Positions 17,221 to 25,176 of a stretch of 64,000 bases of DNA are shown in pieces. Source of the stretch: Herbaspirillum sp. SJZ107 (GTDB lineage Bacteria; Pseudomonadota; Gammaproteobacteria; Burkholderiales; Burkholderiaceae_D). The translations under genes and the position numbers were made by a program. Every line of letters starts with the position of its first letter. Position 1 is the stretch's first letter. The stretch is from contig NZ_VFNH01000005.1 of the NCBI RefSeq assembly GCF_006715485.1, forward strand, positions 248,001 through 312,000, given 5' to 3'. Under the pieces are notes generated by a model, which ran no database searches, was not told the origin of the DNA, and saw only the letters and a program-made list of their open reading frames with translations.

Positions 17221-17847
17221 TCAGGATAATAACTGACGAATGTCGTGGACGATAGGCTCGGCGCCGCCGGCATGGCGGATGAACAGGCGCGGACGGCCTT
17301 CGCGGTCGAACACGTAGCTGCCGGCGGTGTGGTCGATGGTGTAGCTGCCGGGCTCCTTGCCCGGCACCTTGGCGTAGAACACCTTGAAGTCCTTGGCCAC
17401 CTTGGCCGTCTGGTCAGGCGTGCCGCGCAGGCCAATGAAGCGCTTGTCGAAGGCCGGCACGTAGGACGCCAGCAGTTCCTGGGTGTCGCGCTCGGGGTCG
17501 AGGGTGACGAACAGGACCTGCACCTGGTCGGCCTGCGGCCCCAGTTTCTGCATCACGCCGGCCATCTCGGCCATCGTGGTCGGGCACACGTCCGGGCACT
17601 GGGTATAGCCGAAGAACATGAGCACCACCTTGCCCTTGAAGTCGGCCAGGGTGCGCGGCTTGCCGGTGTGGTCCGTCAGCGTGAAGCCTTTGGCGTAGTC
17701 GATGCCGGTGATGTCGGTGTTCTGGAAGCCCTGCTGCGCGGCCGAGGCGGCCGCCTTCCCCGGCGGCTTGCCCGGCATCTTGTCGCACGCCGTGAGGGAC
17801 ACGCCGAGGGTGCAGGCGACAAGCAGGGACGGCAGCAGTTTTTTCAT
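17221..17847 (-). CDS. sco: SCO1/SenC family copper chaperone lipoprotein
   Basis: 208 residues. An N-terminal signal ends in a lipobox (SLTAC, Cys21), so the protein is a membrane-anchored periplasmic lipoprotein. The thioredoxin fold carries the copper site CPDVCP and the later His in SYTIDHTAGSYVFD. SCO proteins deliver copper to the CuA site of cytochrome oxidase subunit II or act as redox partners in that process. It starts one base before the end of ctaB, within the oxidase assembly operon. A second, divergent SCO-like protein lies at 19958-20581. Confidence 0.92.
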   Translation of the reverse strand: MKKLLPSLLVACTLGVSLTACDKMPGKPPGKAAASAAQQGFQNTDITGIDYAKGFTLTDHTGKPRTLADFKGKVVLMFFGYTQCPDVCPTTMAEMAGVMQKLGPQADQVQVLFVTLDPERDTQELLASYVPAFDKRFIGLRGTPDQTAKVAKDFKVFYAKVPGKEPGSYTIDHTAGSYVFDREGRPRLFIRHAGGAEPIVHDIRQLLS

Positions 17848-17848
17848 G

Positions 17849-18754
17849 TCAGAAGCTCAGATATTGTTTCAGGTAGTGGTCGACCAGCAGCGCCGCGAAC
17901 AGCAGCGACAGGTAGACGATCGACCAGGCGAAGGCCTTGCGCGCGATCTGGTCGCTGTAGTGCTTGTGGATCAGCCAGCCGTAGCGCAGGAACACGGCAT
18001 TCAGCGCGACCGCCGCCACCAGGTAGAACAGGCCGCTCATGCCCACCGCAAACGGCAGCAGCGTGCAGGCGGCCAGCGCGATCGAGTACAGCCAGACCTG
18101 CAGGCCGGTGTAGGCCATGCCGTGCGTGACCGGCATCATCGGCAGGCCGGAGCGCACGTAGTCGTCGCGCCGGTACATTGCCAGCGCCCAGAAGTGCGGC
18201 GGGGTCCAGACGAAGATGATCAGGACCAGCAGCCAGGCTTCCATCGGCACCTCGCCCGCGACCGCGGCCCAGCCCAGCGCCGGCGGCATGGCGCCAGACA
18301 GGCCGCCGATGACAATGTTCTGCGGCGTATTCGGCTTGAGCAGGATCGTGTAGATCAGCGCATAGCCGACGAAGGTGACGAAGGTCAGCCACATCGTCAG
18401 CGGGTTGACCATGGTGTACAGCACGCCCATGCCGAGGCCGCCGATGATGGCGGAGAAGATCAGTGTCTGGGTGGTGCTGAGTTCCCCCATGGCGGTCGCG
18501 CGGCGCGCGGTCCGGGCCATGCGGGCGTCGATCTCGGCTTCGATCAGGCAGTTGACGGCGAAGGCGGCGCCGGCCAGCAGCCAGATGCCGATCGTGCCCC
18601 AGACCAGCACGTGCCAGCCGGGGAAGCCGTCGGTGGCGAGGAACATGCCGATCACGGCGCAGAAGACGGCCAGCTGGGTGACGCGCGGCTTGGTCAGCGC
18701 CCAGTACTGTGCAATCCGGTTGGGTGGTTTGTGGGTGGCGGTCTGGGTAATCAT
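17849..18754 (-). CDS. ctaB: Protoheme IX farnesyltransferase (heme O synthase)
   Basis: 301 residues from ATG 18754, which overlaps the ctaA stop codon by four bases. The enzyme attaches farnesyl to heme b to make heme O. Nine membrane helices are predicted. The prenyltransferase motifs are NCLIEAEIDARMARTARRA in the first half and the second Asp-rich motif region near DDYVRSGLPMMPV. It works directly with ctaA, the next enzyme in heme A synthesis, and the two are translationally coupled. A longer open frame upstream is only the antisense of ctaA coding sequence. Confidence 0.94.
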   Translation of the reverse strand: MITQTATHKPPNRIAQYWALTKPRVTQLAVFCAVIGMFLATDGFPGWHVLVWGTIGIWLLAGAAFAVNCLIEAEIDARMARTARRATAMGELSTTQTLIFSAIIGGLGMGVLYTMVNPLTMWLTFVTFVGYALIYTILLKPNTPQNIVIGGLSGAMPPALGWAAVAGEVPMEAWLLVLIIFVWTPPHFWALAMYRRDDYVRSGLPMMPVTHGMAYTGLQVWLYSIALAACTLLPFAVGMSGLFYLVAAVALNAVFLRYGWLIHKHYSDQIARKAFAWSIVYLSLLFAALLVDHYLKQYLSF

Positions 18755-19935
18755 GAATGGCTCGCAGGCGCCGGGGTTTGTCGTCGGGACAAGCGGGGCG
18801 CCAGGTCGAGTTGATGCTGTACCTTGTAGTTTAACATGGTCACCAGCAGGACGAGGAGCGCGGCCCCGGCGTTGTGCAACACCGCGATCACCAGCGGGAA
18901 GTTCAGGAACACGGTGGCGATGCCGGTCAGCGCTTGGGCGATCACGACCAGCACCAGGTTGCGCGCGGTCTTGTGCAGGCCGGGGATGCGCCAGGCGCGC
19001 CAGGCCGTGAAGCACAGCACCAGCACCACCACCGCCGCGAAATTGCGGTGCACCCAGTGGATCGCGGTCAGGGCCGCGAACGGGATGTAGTGGCCGGCGG
19101 CGGTCTTGCCGAGCTCGCGCCACAGCGTGAAGCCGTGCTCGAAGTCCATCTCCGGCACCAGCTGGCCGTTACACAGTGGGAAATCGTTGCAAGCCAGCGT
19201 GGCGTAATTGGTGCTGACCCAGCCACCCAGCGCCAGCTGCACCAGCAGCACCGCGCCCGACAGCCAGGCCAGCGGACGCAGGCGGCGCAGCGCCTGCAGC
19301 GCGCGCGGGTCGGCGGCGGCCGGCGGCGCCAGCAGCTTGTCTTCGCGGCCCCCGAGCCAGACCGCCATCGCCAGCATGGTCATGCCGAACAGCAGGTGCA
19401 GGGTGACGATCACCGGCTGCAGCTTCAGGGTCACGGTCCAGGCGCCGAATGCGCCCTGCACGCAGACCCACAGCAGCAGCAGGGTCGGCAGTGCCGGACC
19501 GTGGATCGGTCCCTGCATCGGCGGATGCGCCGCCCTGCCCTTGCGCGCGCGCGACCACTGGCGCCAGGACGCCGCCACCAGCACGATGATCAGGAAGCCG
19601 ATGCCCATCGCCAGGAAGCGGTGGACCATCTCGATCCAGGCTTTCATCTTCGTCACCGGGCCGGTCGGCATCAGGGCTTCGGCGGCGGCGATGTGCGCGT
19701 GCGCCAGGAACGGATTGGCTTCGCCGTAGCAGCCCGGCCAGTCCGGGCAGCCGAGGCCCGAATCGGTGAGACGGGTAAAACCGCCGAACACGATCAGGTC
19801 GAAGGTGATGAAGGCGATCACCCAGGCCAGCTTGCGGTACTTGTTGACACCGGTCGCGGTCCAGACGAGGGCCAGCGGCACCGAGGCCGCCAGGAAGCCG
19901 GTCAGCGCCAGCAATACGAAATTGGATACTTGCAT
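18751..19935 (-). CDS. ctaA: Heme A synthase (COX15/CtaA family)
   Basis: 394 residues, eight predicted membrane helices in two four-helix bundles. Heme-binding His residues are visible in the membrane (for example EMVHRFLAMG and LHLLFGMTML in the first half, IHWVHRNFAA and LHNAGAALL in the second). A Cys pair in the loop GLGCPDWPGCYG is typical for the family. The enzyme oxidises heme O to heme A in the cytoplasmic membrane for the aa3 oxidase. It is coupled to ctaB and follows the SCO-like gene by 22 bases. Confidence 0.93.
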   Translation of the reverse strand: MQVSNFVLLALTGFLAASVPLALVWTATGVNKYRKLAWVIAFITFDLIVFGGFTRLTDSGLGCPDWPGCYGEANPFLAHAHIAAAEALMPTGPVTKMKAWIEMVHRFLAMGIGFLIIVLVAASWRQWSRARKGRAAHPPMQGPIHGPALPTLLLLWVCVQGAFGAWTVTLKLQPVIVTLHLLFGMTMLAMAVWLGGREDKLLAPPAAADPRALQALRRLRPLAWLSGAVLLVQLALGGWVSTNYATLACNDFPLCNGQLVPEMDFEHGFTLWRELGKTAAGHYIPFAALTAIHWVHRNFAAVVVLVLCFTAWRAWRIPGLHKTARNLVLVVIAQALTGIATVFLNFPLVIAVLHNAGAALLVLLVTMLNYKVQHQLDLAPRLSRRQTPAPASHS

Positions 19936-19957
19936 GTTGCTTGTTACAGTGAGTGAC

Positions 19958-20581
19958 TCAGCCGACGGCGGATGCCTTCAGCAGTTTATAGATATCCTTG
20001 TACACCTTGCGCGGCTCGGGATCGGCCGGGAAGCGCATCATCAGGTGGCCGAGCGGGTCGATCATGTAGATGTGGCGCTCGGTGCTGTCGCCGGCGTCGA
20101 CCGGCAGCCAGGCCTTCACTGCCGCCGCGTCCGCACGCAGCATGTGGGTACCGTCGAATTCGCGGATGACGATGGTGTCGAGCGGCTCGCGGTCGAGGAT
20201 CAGCCAGACCCGCTCGACACGGTTCATCTCCTTGCCCTGCATCAGGCGTAGCTGGCGCATCGTGAACAGCTGCTGCTGGCAGGCCTGGGCGCAGGCACCG
20301 GAACCGGTCATCAGCATCACCCACTTGCCCTTGAACCCCTGCAGCGGCATCGGGCGGCCGTCCAGCGTGGTGGTAGTCATGCTCGGTAGGGGATGGGCGC
20401 GCTGGTCGATCAGCGTGCCGTAGTTGTTGCGGCGCTCCGGCTTGATCCAGTAATAGCTGATATACGAGGCGATCAGCGGCGCGGCGCACACCAGCAGCAC
20501 CAGCCACAGCATCCTGCGCCCGCGCCTGGTCCGTTCAGCGCCCGGTTCGCGTGTCAGGTTCGGTTCCACTCTTGCTTCCAC
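19958..20581 (-). CDS. Membrane-anchored SCO/thioredoxin-like protein of the oxidase operon
   Basis: 207 residues. One hydrophobic anchor (about residues 26-44) is followed by a thioredoxin-like domain. The centre holds GSGACAQACQQQLFTMRQLR, a C-X3-C pair spaced as in SCO proteins, and the C-terminal strand reads RHIYMIDPLGHLMMRFP with a His near the SCO copper-ligand position. Databases often give such beta-proteobacterial proteins misleading oxidase-subunit names. A role in copper or disulfide handling for oxidase assembly is inferred from fold and place. Its start overlaps the 3' end of the SURF1 gene by 47 bases. Confidence 0.75.
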   Translation of the reverse strand: MEARVEPNLTREPGAERTRRGRRMLWLVLLVCAAPLIASYISYYWIKPERRNNYGTLIDQRAHPLPSMTTTTLDGRPMPLQGFKGKWVMLMTGSGACAQACQQQLFTMRQLRLMQGKEMNRVERVWLILDREPLDTIVIREFDGTHMLRADAAAVKAWLPVDAGDSTERHIYMIDPLGHLMMRFPADPEPRKVYKDIYKLLKASAVG

Positions 20582-21287
20582 GTCGGTACCCCGTTATCAC
20601 AAAAAATCCAAAGGCCATGGCGGCCAGCGCGTACCACTGGAAGGCATAGCCCTTGTGGCGGTCGACGTCGATGCCCGGCGCCGGCCATTTGCGCACCAGG
20701 GGTTCGCCGGCCACATTCGGACCGGTCTGCTCCAGCAGGAAAGGCTGCAGGGACAGGCCGGTGGCACGCGCAAAGCCATCGACTTCCAGGTTCTGCACGA
20801 TGGCGCCCGGCGCCAGCGCCGGCGGCGTCCCCAGCTGCATTACGCGCGCCGGATGCAGCACGGCGACGCCCTCGATGGTGACGGTGCCGGCCGGCGTGTC
20901 GAATTTGGGCATGTGCGCGTAGCCGGCCGGATCGCGCGCCAGCCAGCCGCGCGCCACCAGCACCTGCCGGCGCGAACCCGCTATTGTAAACGGCATCAGC
21001 AAAACGAACCCGCTGCGGCCGCCCTGCGGGCGGTTGTCGAGGAATACCGGCCAGTTGGGGTCGAATCGGCCGGTCACAATGACACGCCGGTATTCGATGG
21101 CCGCCGGATCCTGCAGTGCCTCGCCCAGCACCAGCGGCGGCGCGGCGGTGCGCTGTGCCAGCTTGTGCTGGAGTGCGGTTTTCTCGAGCGCGCGCCGCGT
21201 CTGCCAGTTGCCGAGCGCGATACCGAGGGCCACCAGCACCAGCATCGCCAGGAAAGGGATAGTCCTAAAACGGAAGCGCAATCGCAT
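20535..21287 (-). CDS. SURF1 family cytochrome oxidase assembly protein
   Basis: 250 residues with the family's two terminal membrane helices (about 10-27 and 218-236) and a periplasmic domain between. Conserved features include FLAMLVLVALGIALGNWQTRRA at the start, FDPNWPVFLDNRP in the middle, and KGYAFQWYALAAMAFGFFVITGY at the end. SURF1 (Shy1) helps insert or stabilise heme A in subunit I. It lies between ctaE and the SCO-like gene. It is divergent from the small twin-membrane gene at 21326, so it needs its own promoter in the 38-base gap or one inside that gene. Confidence 0.92.
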   Translation of the reverse strand: MRLRFRFRTIPFLAMLVLVALGIALGNWQTRRALEKTALQHKLAQRTAAPPLVLGEALQDPAAIEYRRVIVTGRFDPNWPVFLDNRPQGGRSGFVLLMPFTIAGSRRQVLVARGWLARDPAGYAHMPKFDTPAGTVTIEGVAVLHPARVMQLGTPPALAPGAIVQNLEVDGFARATGLSLQPFLLEQTGPNVAGEPLVRKWPAPGIDVDRHKGYAFQWYALAAMAFGFFVITGYRRGSKSGTEPDTRTGR

Positions 21288-21325
21288 TACAATTAAATCT
21301 TGATAATTCCATATCAGGGCTCGCC

Positions 21326-21526
21326 ATGAAGATCGTCGTCGCCGTCGCTTTCGTGCTCATCATCGGCAGCCTGGCCTCTGCCCTGTTCTTCCTCATGCGC
21401 GACAAGGGACGCAGCAACCGCACGGTGCAGGCGCTGGCGATGCGGGTGGGGTTGTCGATTACGCTGTTTTTACTGGTGCTGTTTTCGTACAAGATGGGGT
21501 GGATTCAGCCGACGGGCCTGCGCTAG
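21326..21526 (+). CDS. Twin transmembrane protein (DUF2909 type)
   Basis: 66 residues with two membrane helices (about 4-23 and 42-59) joined by a short basic loop (MRDKGRSNRTVQAL). The size, the loop and the place between ctaE and SURF1 match the DUF2909 twin-transmembrane family of beta-proteobacteria. It is on the plus strand, opposite to the whole oxidase operon. A role in oxidase assembly is likely only by neighbourhood. It is followed by a single REP-like palindrome and then the convergent ctaE. Confidence 0.75.
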   Translation: MKIVVAVAFVLIIGSLASALFFLMRDKGRSNRTVQALAMRVGLSITLFLLVLFSYKMGWIQPTGLR

Positions 21527-21547
21527 CGTTTCGATAACTCGTACAAC

Positions 21548-21575
21548 TTGGGTCCCTGCCTTCGCAGGGACGACG
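21548..21575. repeat. Single REP-like palindrome
   Basis: TCCCTGC-cttc-GCAGGGA with the flanks CTTGGG and CGACG matches the right arm of the inverted pair at 3508-3613. It sits between two convergent genes (twin-membrane gene and ctaE), the usual place for REP elements, and may help to end transcription from both sides. Confidence 0.6.
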
Positions 21576-21584
21576 TGTCAGCTC

Positions 21585-22490
21585 TTATAACCAATACACG
21601 ACAACATAAAGCCCCAACCACACCACATCCACGAAGTGCCAGTACCAGGCCGCCCCTTCGAACCCGAAGTGGTTCTCGGCCGTGAAATGCCCGCGCAGCA
21701 CGCGGTACAGCACCACCGACAGCATGATCGCCCCCATGGTCACGTGGAAGCCGTGGAAGCCGGTCAGCATGAAGAAGGTCGAACCGTAGATGCCCGAAGT
21801 GAGTTTCAGGTTCAGCTCGGTGTAGGCATGGTGGTACTCGTAGGCCTGGAAGCCCATGAAGACGGCGCCCAGCAGGATGGTGCAGAACAGCCAGAACGCG
21901 GTCTTGCTGCGATGGCCGAGGCGCAGGGCGTGGTGGGCGATGGTCAGCGTCACGCCCGAGGTCAGCAGCAGCGCAGTGTTGATGGTCGGGATCGGGAACG
22001 GGCCCATGGTGTTGAAGCCTTCCACGGTGCCGGCCGGGCCGACGTTGCCCCAGTGGCCGGCGAAGTCGGGCCAGATCACCTTGTGGTCGAGGTCGGACAG
22101 CCAGGGCATGCTCACCGCGCGCGCGTAGAACAGCGCGCCGAAGAAGGCGCCGAAGAACATCACTTCCGAGAAGATGAACCAGCTCATCGACCAGCGGTAG
22201 GACAAATCGATGCGCGCGCTGTACTTGCCGGATTCCGATTCACCGATGGCGTCGCCGAACCAGAAGTACAGCACCACCAGCATCGCCAGGATACCGGCGC
22301 CGCACACGCCCGGCCCCCAGCCGGCGCCGTTGACCCAGCCCGAGGCGCCCGCCATCGTGGTCAGCATCGAGATGCCGGCGATCATCGGCCAGCGCGAGGG
22401 ACCGGGGACGAAGTAATAAGGCGCGCTGTGCGCCGCGCCGTGTGCGGTGGCGGGCGCCGTGCTGTGTGTGGCATTCTGTGGCGAACTCAT
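21585..22490 (-). CDS. ctaE: Cytochrome c oxidase subunit III
   Basis: 301 residues from ATG 22490, which has GGAGGAG seven bases upstream; the ATG at 22508 has no such site. The His/Ala-rich N-terminal segment leads into seven membrane helices. Family motifs include WFIFSEVMFFGAFFGALFYAR and FHGFHVTMGAIML, and the chain ends HFVDVVWLGLYVVVYWL. Subunit III supports proton uptake and stability of the aa3 oxidase in the cytoplasmic membrane. It lies downstream of DUF2970 in the ctaC-to-ctaE operon. Confidence 0.95.
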   Translation of the reverse strand: MSSPQNATHSTAPATAHGAAHSAPYYFVPGPSRWPMIAGISMLTTMAGASGWVNGAGWGPGVCGAGILAMLVVLYFWFGDAIGESESGKYSARIDLSYRWSMSWFIFSEVMFFGAFFGALFYARAVSMPWLSDLDHKVIWPDFAGHWGNVGPAGTVEGFNTMGPFPIPTINTALLLTSGVTLTIAHHALRLGHRSKTAFWLFCTILLGAVFMGFQAYEYHHAYTELNLKLTSGIYGSTFFMLTGFHGFHVTMGAIMLSVVLYRVLRGHFTAENHFGFEGAAWYWHFVDVVWLGLYVVVYWL

Positions 22491-22538
22491 CCTGCTCTCC
22501 TCCATCAAACCTGTTGATATTGTCGAATCCTGTTTTGT

Positions 22539-22748
22539 TCATGCCCTGGCGACGGCCAGCCGCACCACCAGCATCAGGATGCCGATGAACACCAGCGCCC
22601 CGATCAGGCCGCCCACGATCACATAGACCGGGTTCAGGTTGGCCGCGTCGCGTTCGTAATCCTTGCGCTTGCGTACGCCGAAAAAGGACCAGAACACCGC
22701 CTTCATCGTGGCGCCGAACGATGCCGGGCGCCGCTCTCCATCGTCCAT
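22539..22748 (-). CDS. DUF2970 small membrane protein
   Basis: 69 residues from ATG 22748. The first half is soluble and holds SFGATMKAVFWSFFGVRKRKDYERD, the DUF2970 core, and one membrane helix follows (PVYVIVGGLIGALVFIGILMLVV). DUF2970 proteins occur in beta-proteobacterial oxidase operons between ctaG and ctaE, exactly as here, and are thought to help oxidase assembly; no mechanism is known. The gap to ctaG is 17 bases. Confidence 0.85.
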   Translation of the reverse strand: MDDGERRPASFGATMKAVFWSFFGVRKRKDYERDAANLNPVYVIVGGLIGALVFIGILMLVVRLAVARA

Positions 22749-22765
22749 CGTTCCGGTTCCGTCCT

Positions 22766-23341
22766 CTATTCCTTGTTTGCCACCTTTTGCGCCGCCACCG
22801 CCCCGCCGATCTCGAAGAAGGTGTACGACAGCGTGATGTTCTTCACTTCGCGCGGCAGCGCCGGGTCGATGAAGAATACCACCGGCATCTGGCGCGCCTC
22901 GTTCGGTCCCAGCACCTGCTCCTGGAAGCAGAAGCACTCGACCTTCTTAAAATGCGGCATCGCCGACTGCGGCGCATAGCTCGGGATGGCCTGCGCCTTG
23001 ACCGTGCGCGCCTGCGTGTTCACGACTTCGTACACCACCGTCGCCATCTCGCCCGGATGCACGTCGACGCTGCGCTGGGTCGGGCGGAAGCGCCACGGTC
23101 CCTGGGCATTGCCGTCCAGTTCGACGGTGACGGTGCGCGCCAGGTCGACCTGGGTGTTCACCGGCGCCGCCACCGTGCCGTCCTTCTGCGTCAGCACGTT
23201 GATGCCGAGCGCCTCGCACACCTGGCGGTAGACCGGCACCAGCGCATAGGCGAACCCGAACATGACGACGGCGATCACCACCAGCTTGACCAGCACGGTG
23301 CGGTTGAGAACGCGTTCCTCCTGGCCGGCGTGGGCGTGCAT
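22766..23341 (-). CDS. ctaG: Cytochrome c oxidase assembly protein CtaG/Cox11
   Basis: 191 residues: one N-terminal membrane helix (about 15-35) and a periplasmic immunoglobulin-like domain. The copper-binding motif is KVECFCFQEQVL near residues 133-144, and the end FFIDPALPREVKNITLSYTFF is strongly conserved. The protein delivers copper to the CuB centre of subunit I. It lies between the 33-residue gene and DUF2970 in the oxidase operon. Confidence 0.94.
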   Translation of the reverse strand: MHAHAGQEERVLNRTVLVKLVVIAVVMFGFAYALVPVYRQVCEALGINVLTQKDGTVAAPVNTQVDLARTVTVELDGNAQGPWRFRPTQRSVDVHPGEMATVVYEVVNTQARTVKAQAIPSYAPQSAMPHFKKVECFCFQEQVLGPNEARQMPVVFFIDPALPREVKNITLSYTFFEIGGAVAAQKVANKE

Positions 23342-23347
23342 GCGCTA

Positions 23348-23449
23348 TCAGCCCAGCCAGAGCCGCTTGACGAACAGCAGCACGAAGAAGAACAGTGCCA
23401 GGCCGCCTACCCAGAAGGCGGTACGCAGGTTCCTTTTGCGGTCGATCAT
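23348..23449 (-). CDS. Small cytochrome oxidase assembly protein, 33 residues
   Basis: A complete 34-codon frame from ATG 23449 to TGA 23348, with AGGAGT about ten bases upstream. The product is a basic N-terminus (MIDRKRNLRT), a single membrane helix (about 11-27) and the ending VKRLWLG. Burkholderiales oxidase operons commonly carry a tiny protein with an R-N-L-R-T start and K-R-x-W-L-G end at this place, between ctaD and ctaG. It is easily missed by gene callers because of its size. The function is inferred from position. Confidence 0.8.
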   Translation of the reverse strand: MIDRKRNLRTAFWVGGLALFFFVLLFVKRLWLG

Positions 23450-23471
23450 GCCCGACTCCTTACTTGATTGC

Positions 23472-25073
23472 TCACTTCACCAGCGGCGGATTCTCGAAGG
23501 TGTGGAACGGGGCCGGGCTCGGCACGGTCCACTCCAGCCCTTCCGCGCCTTCCCATGGTTTGGCGTCGGCCGGCTGGCCGCCGCGGATGGTCGGCAGCAC
23601 CACGAACAGCAGGAAGTACACCTGGCTCAGGCCGAAGCCGAAGGCGCCGATCGAGACCACCATGTTCCAGTCGGTGAACACGCCGTTGTAGTCGGCATAG
23701 CGGCGCGGCATGCCGGACAGGCCCAGGAAGTGCATCGGGAAGAAGGTGATGTTGAACCAGATCAGCGAGTTCCAGAAGTGGATCTTGCCGCGCAGTTCAG
23801 GGTACATGTGGCCGGTCCATTTCGGCGCCCAGTAATAGAAGCCGGCAAACAGCGCGAACAGCGAGCCGGCCACCAGCACGTAGTGGAAGTGGGCCACCAC
23901 GTAATAAGTGTCCTGCACCTGGATGTCGATCGGGGTCACAGCCAGGATCAGGCCGGTGAAGCCGCCCATCGTGAACACGAAGATGAAGCCGACCGCGAAC
24001 AGCATCGGCGTCTCGAAGGTCATCGAACCCTTCCACATCGTCGCCACCCAGTTGAACACCTTCACGCCGGTCGGCACCGCGATCAGCATGGTGGCGTACA
24101 TGAAGAACAGCTGGCTGGTCACCGGCATGCCGGTGGTGAACATGTGGTGGGCCCAGACGATGAAGGAGAGGATCGCGATCGAGGCGGTCGCGTACACCAT
24201 CGAGGCATAGCCGAACAGCGGCTTGCGGGCAAAGGCCGGGATGATCTGCGAGATGATGCCGAAGGCCGGCAGGATCATGATGTAGACCTCGGGGTGGCCG
24301 AAGAACCAGAAGATGTGCTGGTACATGACCGGGTCGCCGCCGCCGGCCGCGTTGAAGAAGGAGGTGCCGAAGTGGCGGTCGGTCAGGGTCATGGTGATGG
24401 CGCCTGCCAGCACCGGCATCACGGCGATCAGGAGGTAGGCGGTGATCAGCCAGGTCCAGCAGAACATCGGCATCTTCATCAGCGTCAGGCCGGGCGCGCG
24501 CATGTTGAGGATGGTGACGATGATGTTGATCGAGCCCATGATCGACGAGGCGCCCATGATGTGCAGCGCAAAGATCGCCATGTCCATGCCCGGTCCCATC
24601 TGGGTCGACAGCGGCGCATACAGGGTCCAGCCGGCTGCGGTGGCGCCGCCCGGTGCGAAGAAGGACCCGGCCAGCAGCAGCGCCGCCGGCGGCAGCAGCC
24701 AGAACGAGAAGTTGTTCATGCGCGCGAACGCCATGTCCGAAGCCCCGATCTGCAGCGGGATCATCCAGTTGGCGAAGCCCACGAAGGCCGGCATGATCGC
24801 GCCGAACACCATCACCACGCCGTGCATGGTGGTGAGCTGGTTGAAGAATTCGGGACGGAAGAACTGCAGCCCAGGCTGGAACAGCTCGGTGCGGATCATG
24901 AGGGCCAGCACGCCGCCCGAGAGCAGCATGACGAAGGCGAACCACAGGTACAGGGTCCCGATGTCCTTGTGGTTGGTGGCGAACAGCCAGCGGCGGTAGC
25001 CGTGCGGATGATCGTGGGCGTGGTCGTGACCGTGTTGGTGTTCGTGTGCGTTGTCGAGCGTGCTGGAAGTCAT
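23472..25073 (-). CDS. ctaD: Cytochrome c oxidase subunit I
   Basis: 533 residues, the catalytic subunit with 12 membrane helices. The heme a/a3 and CuB region reads WFFGHPEVYIMILPAFGIIS (His-Tyr crosslink pair), followed by VWAHHMFTTGM with the CuB His pair and VAHFHYVLVAG with the heme ligands near residue 385. The His-rich N-terminus (EHQHGHDHAHDH) may bind metal. It reduces O2 to water and pumps protons. The spacer to ctaC is 103 bases, longer than others in the operon. Confidence 0.97.
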   Translation of the reverse strand: MTSSTLDNAHEHQHGHDHAHDHPHGYRRWLFATNHKDIGTLYLWFAFVMLLSGGVLALMIRTELFQPGLQFFRPEFFNQLTTMHGVVMVFGAIMPAFVGFANWMIPLQIGASDMAFARMNNFSFWLLPPAALLLAGSFFAPGGATAAGWTLYAPLSTQMGPGMDMAIFALHIMGASSIMGSINIIVTILNMRAPGLTLMKMPMFCWTWLITAYLLIAVMPVLAGAITMTLTDRHFGTSFFNAAGGGDPVMYQHIFWFFGHPEVYIMILPAFGIISQIIPAFARKPLFGYASMVYATASIAILSFIVWAHHMFTTGMPVTSQLFFMYATMLIAVPTGVKVFNWVATMWKGSMTFETPMLFAVGFIFVFTMGGFTGLILAVTPIDIQVQDTYYVVAHFHYVLVAGSLFALFAGFYYWAPKWTGHMYPELRGKIHFWNSLIWFNITFFPMHFLGLSGMPRRYADYNGVFTDWNMVVSIGAFGFGLSQVYFLLFVVLPTIRGGQPADAKPWEGAEGLEWTVPSPAPFHTFENPPLVK

Positions 25074-25176
25074 GTCAATGTCCTAAGCGAGCTGAACTTC
25101 ATGAGCCACCCGATGCAGCAAGGTGACCCTGTCTCCTTGAATCCGAACTGTATGCGTACCGTTTTTTTTGAACCGC

